From an uncultured Ruminococcus sp. (lineage in GTDB: Bacteria > Bacillota > Clostridia > Oscillospirales > Ruminococcaceae): 50,274 bases of DNA. The DNA is taken from assembly GCA_947176345.1 (NCBI GenBank), contig CAMWQI010000003.1, forward strand, positions 1 to 50,274, given 5' to 3'. How positions within the stretch are numbered: position 1 is the stretch's first letter; each line of letters opens with the position of its first letter. Positions 16,308 to 24,867 of the stretch are shown here, piece by piece. The translations under genes and the position numbers were made by a program. The notes under the pieces are model-generated. The model saw only the letters and a list, made by a program, of their open reading frames with translations. It did no database searches and was not told the origin of the DNA.

Positions 16308-18764
16308 ATGTCATATATATTCTGCACAGGAAAGGAAAAAATTATTATGTTTATCAAAATACTGTTTTTAGCGGAACTTGTAATAATGATTATTGCAACG
16401 GCAATATTCATGAAAACAAAAGTATGCTTGCAAGCACTGAAACCTCCGGAAGTTTCCGACGAAAACGAAAAACCACATAAACCAATATTCATACCATCAT
16501 TTAATTTCACAAAAGCTGATTTGTTTGCAAATATAGCTGTAATATTCGCACTGATAATGGCACTGGCAGACATGACAAATATTCTTCATGCCGGAGTATT
16601 TCATGGTGGATTTACCCTTATAGGTATAGTATTACTGCTTGAAAAGCTATGCAGTATTTTAAGATATAATATACAGTCCGGAACTGTTAAATTTTTCAGC
16701 AAAATGCTTGTCATAACGACTTTTATTGAACTGATAATGTTTCAGATGCCATCATATCATATTATGTTCGGAGACTATCCGCATATGCAAATGCCCGTAT
16801 CACAAGGCACTATAACAAGTGCAAACACAGAAACTGAAGAAGATACAGGCAATATTAAAGTTACAGGTGACGGAACGGCTTCAATAGAATTTACCGATAT
16901 AAATAAAAAAGTCGGCACTGTACGTGTAAATATAAAGACTTCAAATGAAAATCCCCATAGGCTTTATCTTAATATTGATACTACAGATGAAACTTCTTCA
17001 CTCTACAGAGATGATATAGTAAAAGCCGATATTGTAACAGACAACGACTCCACAAAATATGTTACTCTTCTGCTTTCAGGAAAAGTAAACAAACTCCAGT
17101 TTGATTTCAAATGTGAAAAAAATACCGATTTATTCACTATATCTTCAATTGAACTCAATGCACCGATACCGTTTGAAATATCATATTTCAGAGTATTACT
17201 GATTAACATAATATCTGTTTTGGTATATGCTGTGATATTCTCCGCATTCCTTAATAGAGAATGTAATAAAAACAAGAAATTCTGTAGATGCACATCATAT
17301 GTTGTGACAATATTTGCCGTTCTTATTGCTGTCGGAATGACCACAACAAAAATTACAGATACTTTCAAGGAACATTTCAACGCTAACTCAGGCAATCAGA
17401 TTTCAGAGGAACTTGTACTTGCATTTGAAAAACATCAGGTATCACTTTTAGATGATGTTTCTGAAAGACTGCTTGAACTTGATGACCCATATGACACCAA
17501 TCTCCGAAACAGTGAAAGTGTTTCTTCAAAATGGGACCACGTAATGTATAAAGGAAAATATTACTCATATTACGGCATAGCACCTGTAATACTACTTTTC
17601 CTGCCGTATCATCTCATTACGAAACACTTTTTCCCTACAGATATAGCGGTAATGATTTTTGCAATAATAGGTCTGATATTCCTTACCATGACTTACAATG
17701 CAGTAATAAAACGCTGGTTCAGCCGTATACCGTCGGGGTGCTACCTTGCCGGACTCCTCATACTCCATATGGTATGCGGAATATGGTTCAGTACCGGAAG
17801 ACCGTTATTCTATGAAATATCAATCTCATCAGGCTTTGCATTTGTAATGCTTGGTGCATATTTCATGATTACATCAAATGTAATCAGCAAAGGAAAAACT
17901 TCACTGCCAAAAGTCACACTTGCCTCACTGTTCCTTGCAATAGCCGTACTTTGCAGACCTACATTAGCAGTATATTCAATATGTGCCTGTGTATATTATG
18001 CAATAGGTTTTTCAAAATCCGGAGAAGTAACCGACGCGGAGGGTGTTATTCAGATAAAGAAAAAACGCCGTATAATATATCTTGTATGTGCATTACTGCC
18101 GTTTGTGGTATTAGGTTCTGTGCAGATGTGGTATAACTATGTAAGATTTGATTCACCGCTTGATTTCGGCATACAATACTCACTCACCATAAATGACTTT
18201 ACAGATGCTGAATATCATACAATTTTCGTGCTTATAGGACTTTTCGGCTACCTTTTCCAGTTACCGACCGTAAAAGCCGATTATCCTTATGTTGAAACAT
18301 GGTTCACATATTTCCATTCAAACGGCTATTACTTCAAAGATTATGGACAGACTAACGGTATAATATGGCTTGCACCTCCGGTATTCGGCTATCTGCTCAC
18401 TGGAAAAGCCCTTAAAAAACTTCCTGATAAAAAATCAAGACTTAAAGCCCTTGCTCTTGTCGGACTTCCATGCGTAATAATGCCGATTATTATAATCTTG
18501 TCAATATGGGAGAGCGGTTATGCTGTACGATATGTAGCCGACTTCTCATGGCAGATAGTTATCGGTTCTTTGGCTGTACTGTTTTTCCTGTACCAAAATT
18601 CAGAAAACAAAACCCTTAAAAAATTATTCAAGTATTTTATGGCGATTTCAGTAGTCGTGGCTGTCATTCTGAACATACCACAGATATTAACATTTGCTTT
18701 CTCTGAATATGACTATCCTGTAATAACAAGCAAGTTCCATGAGTTTGTTGAATTTTACAGATAA
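16308..18764 (+). CDS. Large polytopic membrane protein, GT-C glycosyltransferase-like
   Basis: Up to 818 residues; the ATG at 16308 has AAGGA 8 nt upstream, but Met14 (16347) has AAAGGA 10 nt upstream and begins directly with the first membrane helix, so it is an equal candidate. Three or four N-terminal helices precede a roughly 130-residue polar, beta-rich outside domain (about 165-295). A core of about nine helices follows. The segment DPYDTNLRNSESVSSKWDHV...YKGKYYSYYGIAPV before a helix is a recurring feature of clostridial GT-C-like proteins of the ArnT/PMT (GT39) type. The usual DE/DD motif of the first outside loop is not clear, so activity is uncertain. It may transfer a lipid-linked sugar at the cell surface. 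Confidence 0.65.
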   Translation: MSYIFCTGKEKIIMFIKILFLAELVIMIIATAIFMKTKVCLQALKPPEVSDENEKPHKPIFIPSFNFTKADLFANIAVIFALIMALADMTNILHAGVFHGGFTLIGIVLLLEKLCSILRYNIQSGTVKFFSKMLVITTFIELIMFQMPSYHIMFGDYPHMQMPVSQGTITSANTETEEDTGNIKVTGDGTASIEFTDINKKVGTVRVNIKTSNENPHRLYLNIDTTDETSSLYRDDIVKADIVTDNDSTKYVTLLLSGKVNKLQFDFKCEKNTDLFTISSIELNAPIPFEISYFRVLLINIISVLVYAVIFSAFLNRECNKNKKFCRCTSYVVTIFAVLIAVGMTTTKITDTFKEHFNANSGNQISEELVLAFEKHQVSLLDDVSERLLELDDPYDTNLRNSESVSSKWDHVMYKGKYYSYYGIAPVILLFLPYHLITKHFFPTDIAVMIFAIIGLIFLTMTYNAVIKRWFSRIPSGCYLAGLLILHMVCGIWFSTGRPLFYEISISSGFAFVMLGAYFMITSNVISKGKTSLPKVTLASLFLAIAVLCRPTLAVYSICACVYYAIGFSKSGEVTDAEGVIQIKKKRRIIYLVCALLPFVVLGSVQMWYNYVRFDSPLDFGIQYSLTINDFTDAEYHTIFVLIGLFGYLFQLPTVKADYPYVETWFTYFHSNGYYFKDYGQTNGIIWLAPPVFGYLLTGKALKKLPDKKSRLKALALVGLPCVIMPIIIILSIWESGYAVRYVADFSWQIVIGSLAVLFFLYQNSENKTLKKLFKYFMAISVVVAVILNIPQILTFAFSEYDYPVITSKFHEFVEFYR

Positions 18765-18942
18765 AACAATATCATTCCACACAAGATAATAATGATAAAA
18801 TTAATAAATATATACAAGCATAAAAATGCCTGTTTTCTTTGAAATCCATTTCTGATACAGAACACTCATTCGTTTTTATTGGCAAAAAATGACAAAAATT
18901 TTTGTGAATATATAGCAATGTGCGGAATTTTTCCAAAAGTAC

Positions 18943-18971
18943 GTGACATTTCTATAACATTGTGCTATAAT
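18943..18971 (+). promoter_or_regulatory. Upstream promoter of the Big_2 protein gene
   Basis: GTGACA (18943-18948), 17 nt, TATAAT (18966-18971). The -35 is one base off consensus. It lies about 280 nt before the start codon, so it would give a long leader that runs through the second promoter. Confidence 0.6.
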
Positions 18972-19063
18972 GTACTAAAGTACTTTTCCATGAAAAACTA
19001 TTTTCCCGTCGGAAAAATTCCGTCGGATATTATAATTCAGCATGAAGTTAGTTCCTAAAAGTA

Positions 19064-19092
19064 TTGACATTTTACAGAAAATATTATATACT
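19064..19092 (+). promoter_or_regulatory. Proximal promoter of the Big_2 protein gene
   Basis: TTGACA (19064-19069), 17 nt, TATACT (19087-19092). The predicted start near 19099 leaves a structured leader of about 145 nt before the ATG at 19245. Confidence 0.75.
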
Positions 19093-19244
19093 TTTTACAA
19101 GGAAAACAACTGGTGCAATCAAAACCAAACACCTGATAAACGTGAATTAAATCAATGAAATCTTTTATCATAGTTATGAAGTGAGAAAAGCACTTGTCAT
19201 CTCAAAAGAGATGCGGATTAAAATAAGGAAAGGGATTCAAAAAA

Positions 19245-20027
19245 ATGGACAATAAAAATAACGCTCAGAAACCACGCAAAAAGGTTACAAAAGAAGTTCT
19301 CAGACGCAGACAGCTTACCGCACTTGCAGTTATAGCAATAATTGTACTTATTTTCGTCATTCTTATTGCTAATGCCTGCACCGATAAATCCGGAACAGGC
19401 AGAAAAAAAGAAACAACATCATCTACCACCACTACAACTACCACAACAACAACTGAAATCTTCACAGAACCGCCGACAACAGTTACAACTGCACCGCCTG
19501 CACCTATAATTGACCCTAATCTCTCCGCAATGGTACAGCTTTCTACGCGTGAAATAACCCTTGCAGTAGGTGAGAGTGATATGCCATATATATACGGTTA
19601 TCCGGAAGGTTCGTCAGAAGCCAATGAAGTCTGGACAAGTTCCGACCCTAACATCGCTACTGTTAACGATATGGGAAATGTTACCGCTGTAAATGCCGGT
19701 GAATGTAATATTATTCTTACTTTCGACAATAACCCCGCTATTGAAGTACAGATTAAAATTACTGTAACAGGTTCAGCAGAAAATCCGGAAAACCCCGAAA
19801 CTCCTGTAGATACTCAGCCTGATGTAAATGTTCCTGACGGTCAGGAAAATCAGGATTATCAGGAAAATCAAGAAAATCAGGACTATCAGAATGCACCCGA
19901 AAATCCGGCAACTCCTAATGACCCAAGCTCACTTTATCAGAACACACAGGGATTTCAGGATACACAGAACTTTTCTGTACCCGAACAGTCAGCAGATAAT
20001 CAAAATCCAGACGATTCACAGACGTAA
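19245..20027 (+). CDS. Membrane-anchored Big_2 (Ig-like) domain protein with Thr-rich linker
   Basis: 260 residues. A basic cytoplasmic N-terminus (residues 1-23, KPRKKVTKEVLRRRQ) is followed by a membrane helix at about 24-45. This ends ANAC, a poor lipobox, so a single-pass anchor is more likely than lipidation. Residues 57-88 are Thr-rich (about ten Thr in a row). Residues 97-175 form a bacterial Ig-like domain of the Big_2 type: LSTREITLAVGES, VWTSSDPNIATVNDMGNVTAVNAGECNI. The C-terminal 85 residues are Asn/Gln/Pro/Asp-rich with imperfect QENQDYQ repeats and probably disordered. Probable surface or cell-wall-spanning adhesion/scaffold protein; ligand unknown. Confidence 0.85.
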   Translation: MDNKNNAQKPRKKVTKEVLRRRQLTALAVIAIIVLIFVILIANACTDKSGTGRKKETTSSTTTTTTTTTTEIFTEPPTTVTTAPPAPIIDPNLSAMVQLSTREITLAVGESDMPYIYGYPEGSSEANEVWTSSDPNIATVNDMGNVTAVNAGECNIILTFDNNPAIEVQIKITVTGSAENPENPETPVDTQPDVNVPDGQENQDYQENQENQDYQNAPENPATPNDPSSLYQNTQGFQDTQNFSVPEQSADNQNPDDSQT

Positions 20028-20041
20028 TCCAAAAAAAATTA

Positions 20042-20070
20042 CCGGACAACTTATTTAAAAAGTTGTCCGG
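20042..20070. terminator. Bidirectional intrinsic terminator
   Basis: CCGGACAACTT (20042-20052) pairs with AAGTTGTCCGG (20060-20070), with T6 after it on the plus strand and an A-run before it serving as T-run on the minus strand. It separates the Big_2 gene from the convergent end of the long BCAA-region transcript. Confidence 0.9.
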
Positions 20071-20085
20071 ATTTTTTATTATTAT

Positions 20086-21129
20086 TTAATTTATCGCGTC
20101 ACCACGTTCAGTGGAAATCTCATAGCCGACACTTTCTATACGTCTTTGCAGACAGTTTTTACATTCCGCCGACTCTTCTCCTGTACAGATTTTGTTGTCA
20201 TATAAACTGTATTTTTTCCGGACAGTTACCGGCGAAAGATTAGGCATAACGACATTACAGCCCGTTTTCAAACCACGTTCCCGACCGTCCGGAGCTATTG
20301 TGCCGAGTGCTGTAGTTGCCGGAATAAGTGCCATCGGAAACATTAAACGTAATATTCCGAGAAGTTTTAATGTCATTTCAAGCGTTCCGGCTTTTTCGTT
20401 CCGGAAAGGTGTATCATGATGAGGAATAAATGCTCCTATTCCTATCATTTGTGGCTTTAATTGCTGTAAAAATCGCAAATCTTCAATAAGATTTTCCGTC
20501 GTCTGAAACGGTACACCTACCATGAAACCTGCTCCAACCTGATAACCAAGTGAATGGAGATTATATAAACATTCAATTCGGTTTTCAAGACTCATTTCCG
20601 ACGGGTGTAATTTCCTGTAAAGTTCCGGTGATGCTGTTTCATGCCGTAATAAATAACGGTCTGCACCGGCATTTTTCAGTCGTCTGTAACTCTCATAAGA
20701 ACGCTCACCAAGTGACAGCGTGACTGCACAATCAGGATATTTATTCTTTATTTCATAAATAAGTGAACACATAAAATCGTCTGTAAAATGCGAATCCTCA
20801 CCGCCCTGCATTACGAAAGTGCGGAAACCAAGTTCATAACCATTTTCGCAACACGAAAGTATTTCCTCACGGGTGAGCCGGTAACGTTCAGCGTTCTTGT
20901 TGCTCCGTCGTATTCCGCAATAGAGACAGTCATTTTTACAGTAGCTTGAAATCTCAATAAGTCCACGCAGAAATACTTTTTTTCCATAATATTTCTGCCT
21001 TACTAAGTCGGCATATTTAACAAGCAGTTCCGAACCCTCATTACTTTCAATGAGGATTTTAAATTCATCATCAGAAAGATTTTTTTCGTGATAAAGTTTT
21101 TTTATTAAAGACTCCATATCAACCGCCAA
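20086..21129 (-). CDS. hydE: [FeFe]-hydrogenase H-cluster radical SAM maturase HydE
   Basis: 347 residues of the BioB/HydE radical SAM group. The cluster motif C64-x3-C68-x2-C71 lies in EISSYCKNDCLYCGIRRSN, which is HydE-like rather than BioB-like, as are FVMQGGEDSHF and GFMVGVPFQT. HydE works with HydF and HydG to build the di-iron site of [FeFe] hydrogenase; neither partner, nor a hydrogenase, is in this window. The gene overlaps the nadA 3' end by 11 nt and is the last gene of the leftward transcript. The C-terminal Cys-rich segment (KICTGEESAECKNC) suggests the optional accessory cluster site. A PylB-like or other function cannot be ruled out entirely. Confidence 0.88.
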   Translation of the reverse strand: MAVDMESLIKKLYHEKNLSDDEFKILIESNEGSELLVKYADLVRQKYYGKKVFLRGLIEISSYCKNDCLYCGIRRSNKNAERYRLTREEILSCCENGYELGFRTFVMQGGEDSHFTDDFMCSLIYEIKNKYPDCAVTLSLGERSYESYRRLKNAGADRYLLRHETASPELYRKLHPSEMSLENRIECLYNLHSLGYQVGAGFMVGVPFQTTENLIEDLRFLQQLKPQMIGIGAFIPHHDTPFRNEKAGTLEMTLKLLGILRLMFPMALIPATTALGTIAPDGRERGLKTGCNVVMPNLSPVTVRKKYSLYDNKICTGEESAECKNCLQRRIESVGYEISTERGDAIN

Positions 21130-22045
21130 GTCTTATCATTTCATCAATGCACTTTCCGGCTTTTGCTATGAGTTCATCTGACATGAGAATTTCAAAAGCC
21201 TCACCATTATTCATGCCCGTTAAGGTGCTGTAAACGTCCGGAAGTGTAGTTATTTTCATGTTATGGCAGACAATATCCTTAGTTACTGGATAGAATTTCT
21301 TATCCGGACAGTCATATTGAAGATGTTCAGCAATTGAAGTTTCCGTACCTATTATAAATTCCTTTGCAGTGGATTTTTTAGCATAGTCCATAATTCCGGA
21401 AGTAGAGCCTACATAGTCGGCAAGTTCAACGACTTTCGGACTACATTCAGGGTGTACCAAAAATAATGCGTTCGGGTGTTCAGATTTTGCTTTCTGTACT
21501 TCCTTTACTGTAACTCCTGCATGAGTAGGACAACCGCCATTCAGTAATTTTATATCCTTTTCCGGAATGTTTCTTTTTACGTAGTCGCCTAAATTGCAGT
21601 CCGGAATAAATAAAATCTTGTCATTGTCTATTTTACGGACAATTTTCAACGCACTTGATGATGTAACACATACATCACAGACAGTTTTCAGGGAAGCGGT
21701 TGTGTTGATATATGCAACAACAGTCCGGTCGGGTTCTTTGTCTTTCAGCATGGAAATCATTTCAGCGTCCATTTGTTCAGCCATAGGACAGCCGGCATTT
21801 TTGTTTGCCAGAAAAACACGTTTTTGTGGTGCAAGGATTTTTGCAGTTTCAGCCATGAAATGCACACCACAGAAGATTATATTTTCAGCATCGGTATTTT
21901 TTGCGTCAACGCTGAGTTTATAGCTGTCACCGGTGAAATCGGCTATTTCGACTATTTCCCGTGCCTGATAGCAGTGTGCAAGTATAACAGTATTTGTTTC
22001 TTTTTTTAATTTCAGGATTTCTTCCTGTAAATCACTTACTTTCAT
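21119..22045 (-). CDS. nadA: Quinolinate synthase
   Basis: Condenses iminoaspartate with dihydroxyacetone phosphate to quinolinate for NAD synthesis, using a 4Fe-4S cluster. 308 residues, the usual length of the shorter NadA type. The three cluster cysteines are placed as expected: Cys86 (NAGCPMAE), Cys172 (GGCPTHAG) and Cys260 (DIVCHNMK). The substrate motifs ILAHCYQ near the N-terminus and GTETSIAEHL near the C-terminus are intact. nadB and nadC are not adjacent, which is unusual for Firmicutes. It overlaps hydE by 11 nt; both encode Fe-S proteins. Confidence 0.95.
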   Translation of the reverse strand: MKVSDLQEEILKLKKETNTVILAHCYQAREIVEIADFTGDSYKLSVDAKNTDAENIIFCGVHFMAETAKILAPQKRVFLANKNAGCPMAEQMDAEMISMLKDKEPDRTVVAYINTTASLKTVCDVCVTSSSALKIVRKIDNDKILFIPDCNLGDYVKRNIPEKDIKLLNGGCPTHAGVTVKEVQKAKSEHPNALFLVHPECSPKVVELADYVGSTSGIMDYAKKSTAKEFIIGTETSIAEHLQYDCPDKKFYPVTKDIVCHNMKITTLPDVYSTLTGMNNGEAFEILMSDELIAKAGKCIDEMIRLGG

Positions 22046-22059
22046 AATAAACTCCCCGA

Positions 22060-22437
22060 TTATTCACTTACTTCAGCGATTACTTCCACTTCAACAAGAA
22101 CATTTTTCGGTAATGTCTTTACGGCAACACAACTTCTTGCCGGAAGTGAGGTGAAATATTTTCCGTAAATGCCGTTGAATGCTGTAAAGTCGTTCATATC
22201 AGCAAGGAAACAGGTTGTTTTTACAGCCTTGTCGAAAGATGAGCTAGCCTCTTCTAAAACTGATTTGAGATTCTGCATAACCTGTTCTGTCTGTTCCTCA
22301 ATTGTTACAGCTTCAATAGTGTTTGTAGCCGGATTTATTGCAATCTGTCCGGAAGTATAGACCATTCCGCCAGAAATTATAGCCTGTGAGTAAGGACCTA
22401 CAGCAGCCGGTGCTTTATCTGTATGAATTTTTTTCAT
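22060..22437 (-). CDS. ridA: RidA family reactive enamine/imine deaminase
   Basis: 125 residues, normal. The family core is intact: APAAVGPYSQAII, GMVYTSGQIAINPAT, and the catalytic Arg in PARSCVAVKTLP with LVEVEVIA at the C-terminus. RidA hydrolyses 2-aminoacrylate and 2-aminocrotonate released by PLP enzymes such as threonine deaminase, which protects transaminases including IlvE. It starts 15 nt after the ilvA stop, so the toxic-intermediate maker and its scavenger are co-expressed. This is a clear functional pairing. Confidence 0.95.
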   Translation of the reverse strand: MKKIHTDKAPAAVGPYSQAIISGGMVYTSGQIAINPATNTIEAVTIEEQTEQVMQNLKSVLEEASSSFDKAVKTTCFLADMNDFTAFNGIYGKYFTSLPARSCVAVKTLPKNVLVEVEVIAEVSE

Positions 22438-22452
22438 TTTAATTCCTCCTGT

Positions 22453-23652
22453 TTATTCGTTAACGATTTTAAAACCGTTTTCCTTGAGTGCGTTTTTGAT
22501 TTCTTCAATATGATTGTAGTTACGTGTTTCAAGAACTATCCGCAGATAACAGCCGTTTACTGCTGAACCTTCATTAGCTCTTTCGTGGTGAATAGAAATA
22601 ACATTTCCACCATGTTCCGCGATAATGCTTGATACTCCTAAAAGCTGACCTGGTTTGTCAATGAGTTCAATATTGAGTGAGCAGGTGCGACCCGTCATGA
22701 GAAGTCCACGCTTAATAACCCTTGATAATATTGTAACATCAATATTTCCGCCGGAAAGCAGACATACAACTTTCTTATTCTTTACAGGTACTTTATTGAA
22801 CATTGCCGCTGCTACAGATACAGCACCTGCACCCTCCGTAACAAGTTTCTGCTTTTCCATGAGGGCAAGTATAGCCGCTGAAATTTCGTCGTCGGTTACG
22901 GTCACAATGTCGTCAACATAATCGGAAACATATTTAAATGTATTTTCCCCTGGTTCTTTAACTGCTATACCATCAGCAATTGTCGAAACACTGTCAAGGC
23001 ATTCTATTTTGTGGTCATGAATTGAATTGAACATACTTGGTGCACCGGAAGCCTGTACGCCATAAACCTTTATATCGGGATTAAGGCTCTTTATTGCATA
23101 GGCAACACCTGAAATAAGTCCGCCACCACCGACCGGAACTATTACAGCGTCCATTTCTGGCAACTGCTCCAGCAATTCAAGACCTATTGTACCTTGTCCG
23201 GCTATAACATTTTCGTCGTCAAACGGGTGTACGAATGTATAACCCATTTCGTCACGCTGACGGAGTGCCTCAGAATATGCATCGTCATAAACGCCTTTTA
23301 CAAGACAAACATTCGCACCATAACTCTTTGTAGCCTCAACCTTTGAAATAGGTGCACCGTCTGGCAGACATATTATCGCCGGAATACCGTTTTTTTGTGC
23401 GGCAAGTGCCACACCTTGTGCGTGATTTCCGGCGGAACACGCTATAACACCACGTGACTTTTCCTCTTCAGAAAGCTGTGACATCTTATAGTATGCACCA
23501 CGAACCTTGAAAGAACCCGTTATCTGAAGATTTTCGGTTTTCAGATAAATATCAGATTCCGGATTGATATTCGGTGCATGGATTACATCTGTTTCACGAA
23601 TAACCTGTTTAAGTACATATCTTGCATGATATATTTTGTCAAGAGTAAGCAT
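22453..23652 (-). CDS. ilvA: Threonine ammonia-lyase (threonine deaminase)
   Basis: PLP enzyme that converts threonine to 2-oxobutanoate, the first step to isoleucine. 399 residues: a catalytic fold-type II domain with the PLP lysine in TGSFKVRGAYYK and the phosphate-binding loop GGGLISG. A single ACT-like regulatory domain follows (about 325-399, CSLNIELIDKPGQLLGV). This is the short form with one ACT domain, between the ACT-less catabolic TdcB and two-ACT biosynthetic IlvA, so feedback by isoleucine or valine is possible. Genomic context (leu and ilv genes, ridA) argues for the biosynthetic role. Confidence 0.93.
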   Translation of the reverse strand: MLTLDKIYHARYVLKQVIRETDVIHAPNINPESDIYLKTENLQITGSFKVRGAYYKMSQLSEEEKSRGVIACSAGNHAQGVALAAQKNGIPAIICLPDGAPISKVEATKSYGANVCLVKGVYDDAYSEALRQRDEMGYTFVHPFDDENVIAGQGTIGLELLEQLPEMDAVIVPVGGGGLISGVAYAIKSLNPDIKVYGVQASGAPSMFNSIHDHKIECLDSVSTIADGIAVKEPGENTFKYVSDYVDDIVTVTDDEISAAILALMEKQKLVTEGAGAVSVAAAMFNKVPVKNKKVVCLLSGGNIDVTILSRVIKRGLLMTGRTCSLNIELIDKPGQLLGVSSIIAEHGGNVISIHHERANEGSAVNGCYLRIVLETRNYNHIEEIKNALKENGFKIVNE

Positions 23653-23674
23653 TTTGAAAATTAAACCTCCCTGA

Positions 23675-24865
23675 TTATTTTTCGTTTATAAGCTGATTGA
23701 CAAATTGCTTTGCAGTTCGTGGTGAGCGACCGTTTCCAGAAGTCATAACAAAACGTTCAGCCTTTAACTCAAAGTCCTTTTCGTCAAATGAAATACCTTT
23801 CTGTCTGGCAAGTTCACCGGCTATGCGGACAAATTCTTTCTTGTCGGGTCTGCTGAAATTAACTCTCAATCCGAAACGTGCCGAAAGTGATATTAATTCC
23901 TGCATTGTATCATTGCGGTGAATGTCGTCGCCGTCACGTTCGGAAAAAGTCTCCTTGACAAGATGTCTTCTGTTGCTTGTGGCATAGATGACTATATTGT
24001 CCGAACGTGCCGACGCTGAACCCTCTAACATGGCTTTCAGTGAGCCGAAACAGTCCTCACCGGCAGTGAAAGTCAAATCATCTATGAAAATTATGAATTT
24101 CAACGGATTATGACTTATATCGTCGATAATCTGCGGAATATCCCTTAACTGTTCCTTTGTAATCTCAATAAGGCGTAAACCCTTGTCGGCGTATTCGTTG
24201 ACAATAGCTTTAACAGATGACGATTTTCCCGTACCGGCATCACCATATAAAAGAACGTTCTGTGCCGGTTTTCCGTCAAGAAGTGCAAGTGTATTGTCAA
24301 TAACCGCCTGTCGTTCTCTTTTGTAGCCATAAAGGTGGTCAAGACGTTGTGTATCGGGATATTTTACTGGTACTGTTTCGCCGTCCCTCATAATAAACAT
24401 TCTGTTCTGCGAATACTTTCCATAACCATATTTTGCAATATTGTCAAGACGTTTATTATATTCTGCAACAAAATCTATATCGGACGTTCTCCAGCGTGGC
24501 AGAAAACCGTCATAATCAATACCGGAGGTTACATCTTCCGAAGTAAGTCTTGAAAGTTCCTGAAATATTTTCAGCTCGTTTTCAACAGCTTCAACAATGT
24601 AACTGTCAAAAACTTTTCCCTGAGCCTTTCCGATTATATAGAAATTCTCGTCCTCAAGGACTTTTTTCAGAATATATTCGCTGAGGTTTATATTCTGCTT
24701 ATAAAGAGCTTCAACAAATGTCGAATACTGTTCTATAAATTCGCTGACAGGCTTTTCCGTCCAGTCGTCAAGGAGTTTCCAGAGACTGTTTACAGTATGG
24801 TCTTGTGTAACCTCCCATAAAACAGTAACTGAAAACATCTTACAGTCAAGTAAATTTCTGTCCAT
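23675..24865 (-). CDS. DUF815-family AAA-type ATPase
   Basis: 396 residues. The N-terminal 170 residues are helical and variable. The C-terminal P-loop domain has Walker A LYGDAGTGKSS (near residue 215), Walker B KFIIFIDDLTF, a sensor-like IYATSNRRHLV and the signature HRNDTMQELISLSARFGLRVNF, followed by NGRSPRTAKQFVNQL. These are hallmarks of DUF815 ATPases, whose role is unknown. It is translated as part of the leu/ilv transcript: 2 nt after leuB and 22 nt before ilvA. The position is odd for an AAA protein; a link to BCAA metabolism is not established. Start has no ambiguity. Confidence 0.88.
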   Translation of the reverse strand: MDRNLLDCKMFSVTVLWEVTQDHTVNSLWKLLDDWTEKPVSEFIEQYSTFVEALYKQNINLSEYILKKVLEDENFYIIGKAQGKVFDSYIVEAVENELKIFQELSRLTSEDVTSGIDYDGFLPRWRTSDIDFVAEYNKRLDNIAKYGYGKYSQNRMFIMRDGETVPVKYPDTQRLDHLYGYKRERQAVIDNTLALLDGKPAQNVLLYGDAGTGKSSSVKAIVNEYADKGLRLIEITKEQLRDIPQIIDDISHNPLKFIIFIDDLTFTAGEDCFGSLKAMLEGSASARSDNIVIYATSNRRHLVKETFSERDGDDIHRNDTMQELISLSARFGLRVNFSRPDKKEFVRIAGELARQKGISFDEKDFELKAERFVMTSGNGRSPRTAKQFVNQLINEK

Positions 24866-24867
24866 TA

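Larger units (their letters stand above)
18765..19244 (+). promoter_or_regulatory. 480-nt gene-free region: two promoters and a structured leader
   Basis: No credible gene on either strand. It holds two predicted plus-strand promoters (18943-18971 and 19064-19092) and, after the second, a leader of about 145 nt with several paired segments: TGATAAA (19134-19140) with TTTATCA (19164-19170), AAGTG (19179-19183) with CACTT (19191-19195), and CATCTC (19198-19203) with GAGATG (19208-19213). The ribosome site AAGGAAAGGG (19225-19234) lies 11 nt after the last stem. I do not recognise it as any riboswitch class. No terminator is evident after the GT-C-like gene. Confidence 0.5.

Noticed and set aside
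19265..19465. Val-rich open frame antisense to the Big_2 protein's Thr-rich linker
   Set aside because: The Val runs are simply the complement of ACA/ACC/ACT threonine codons.
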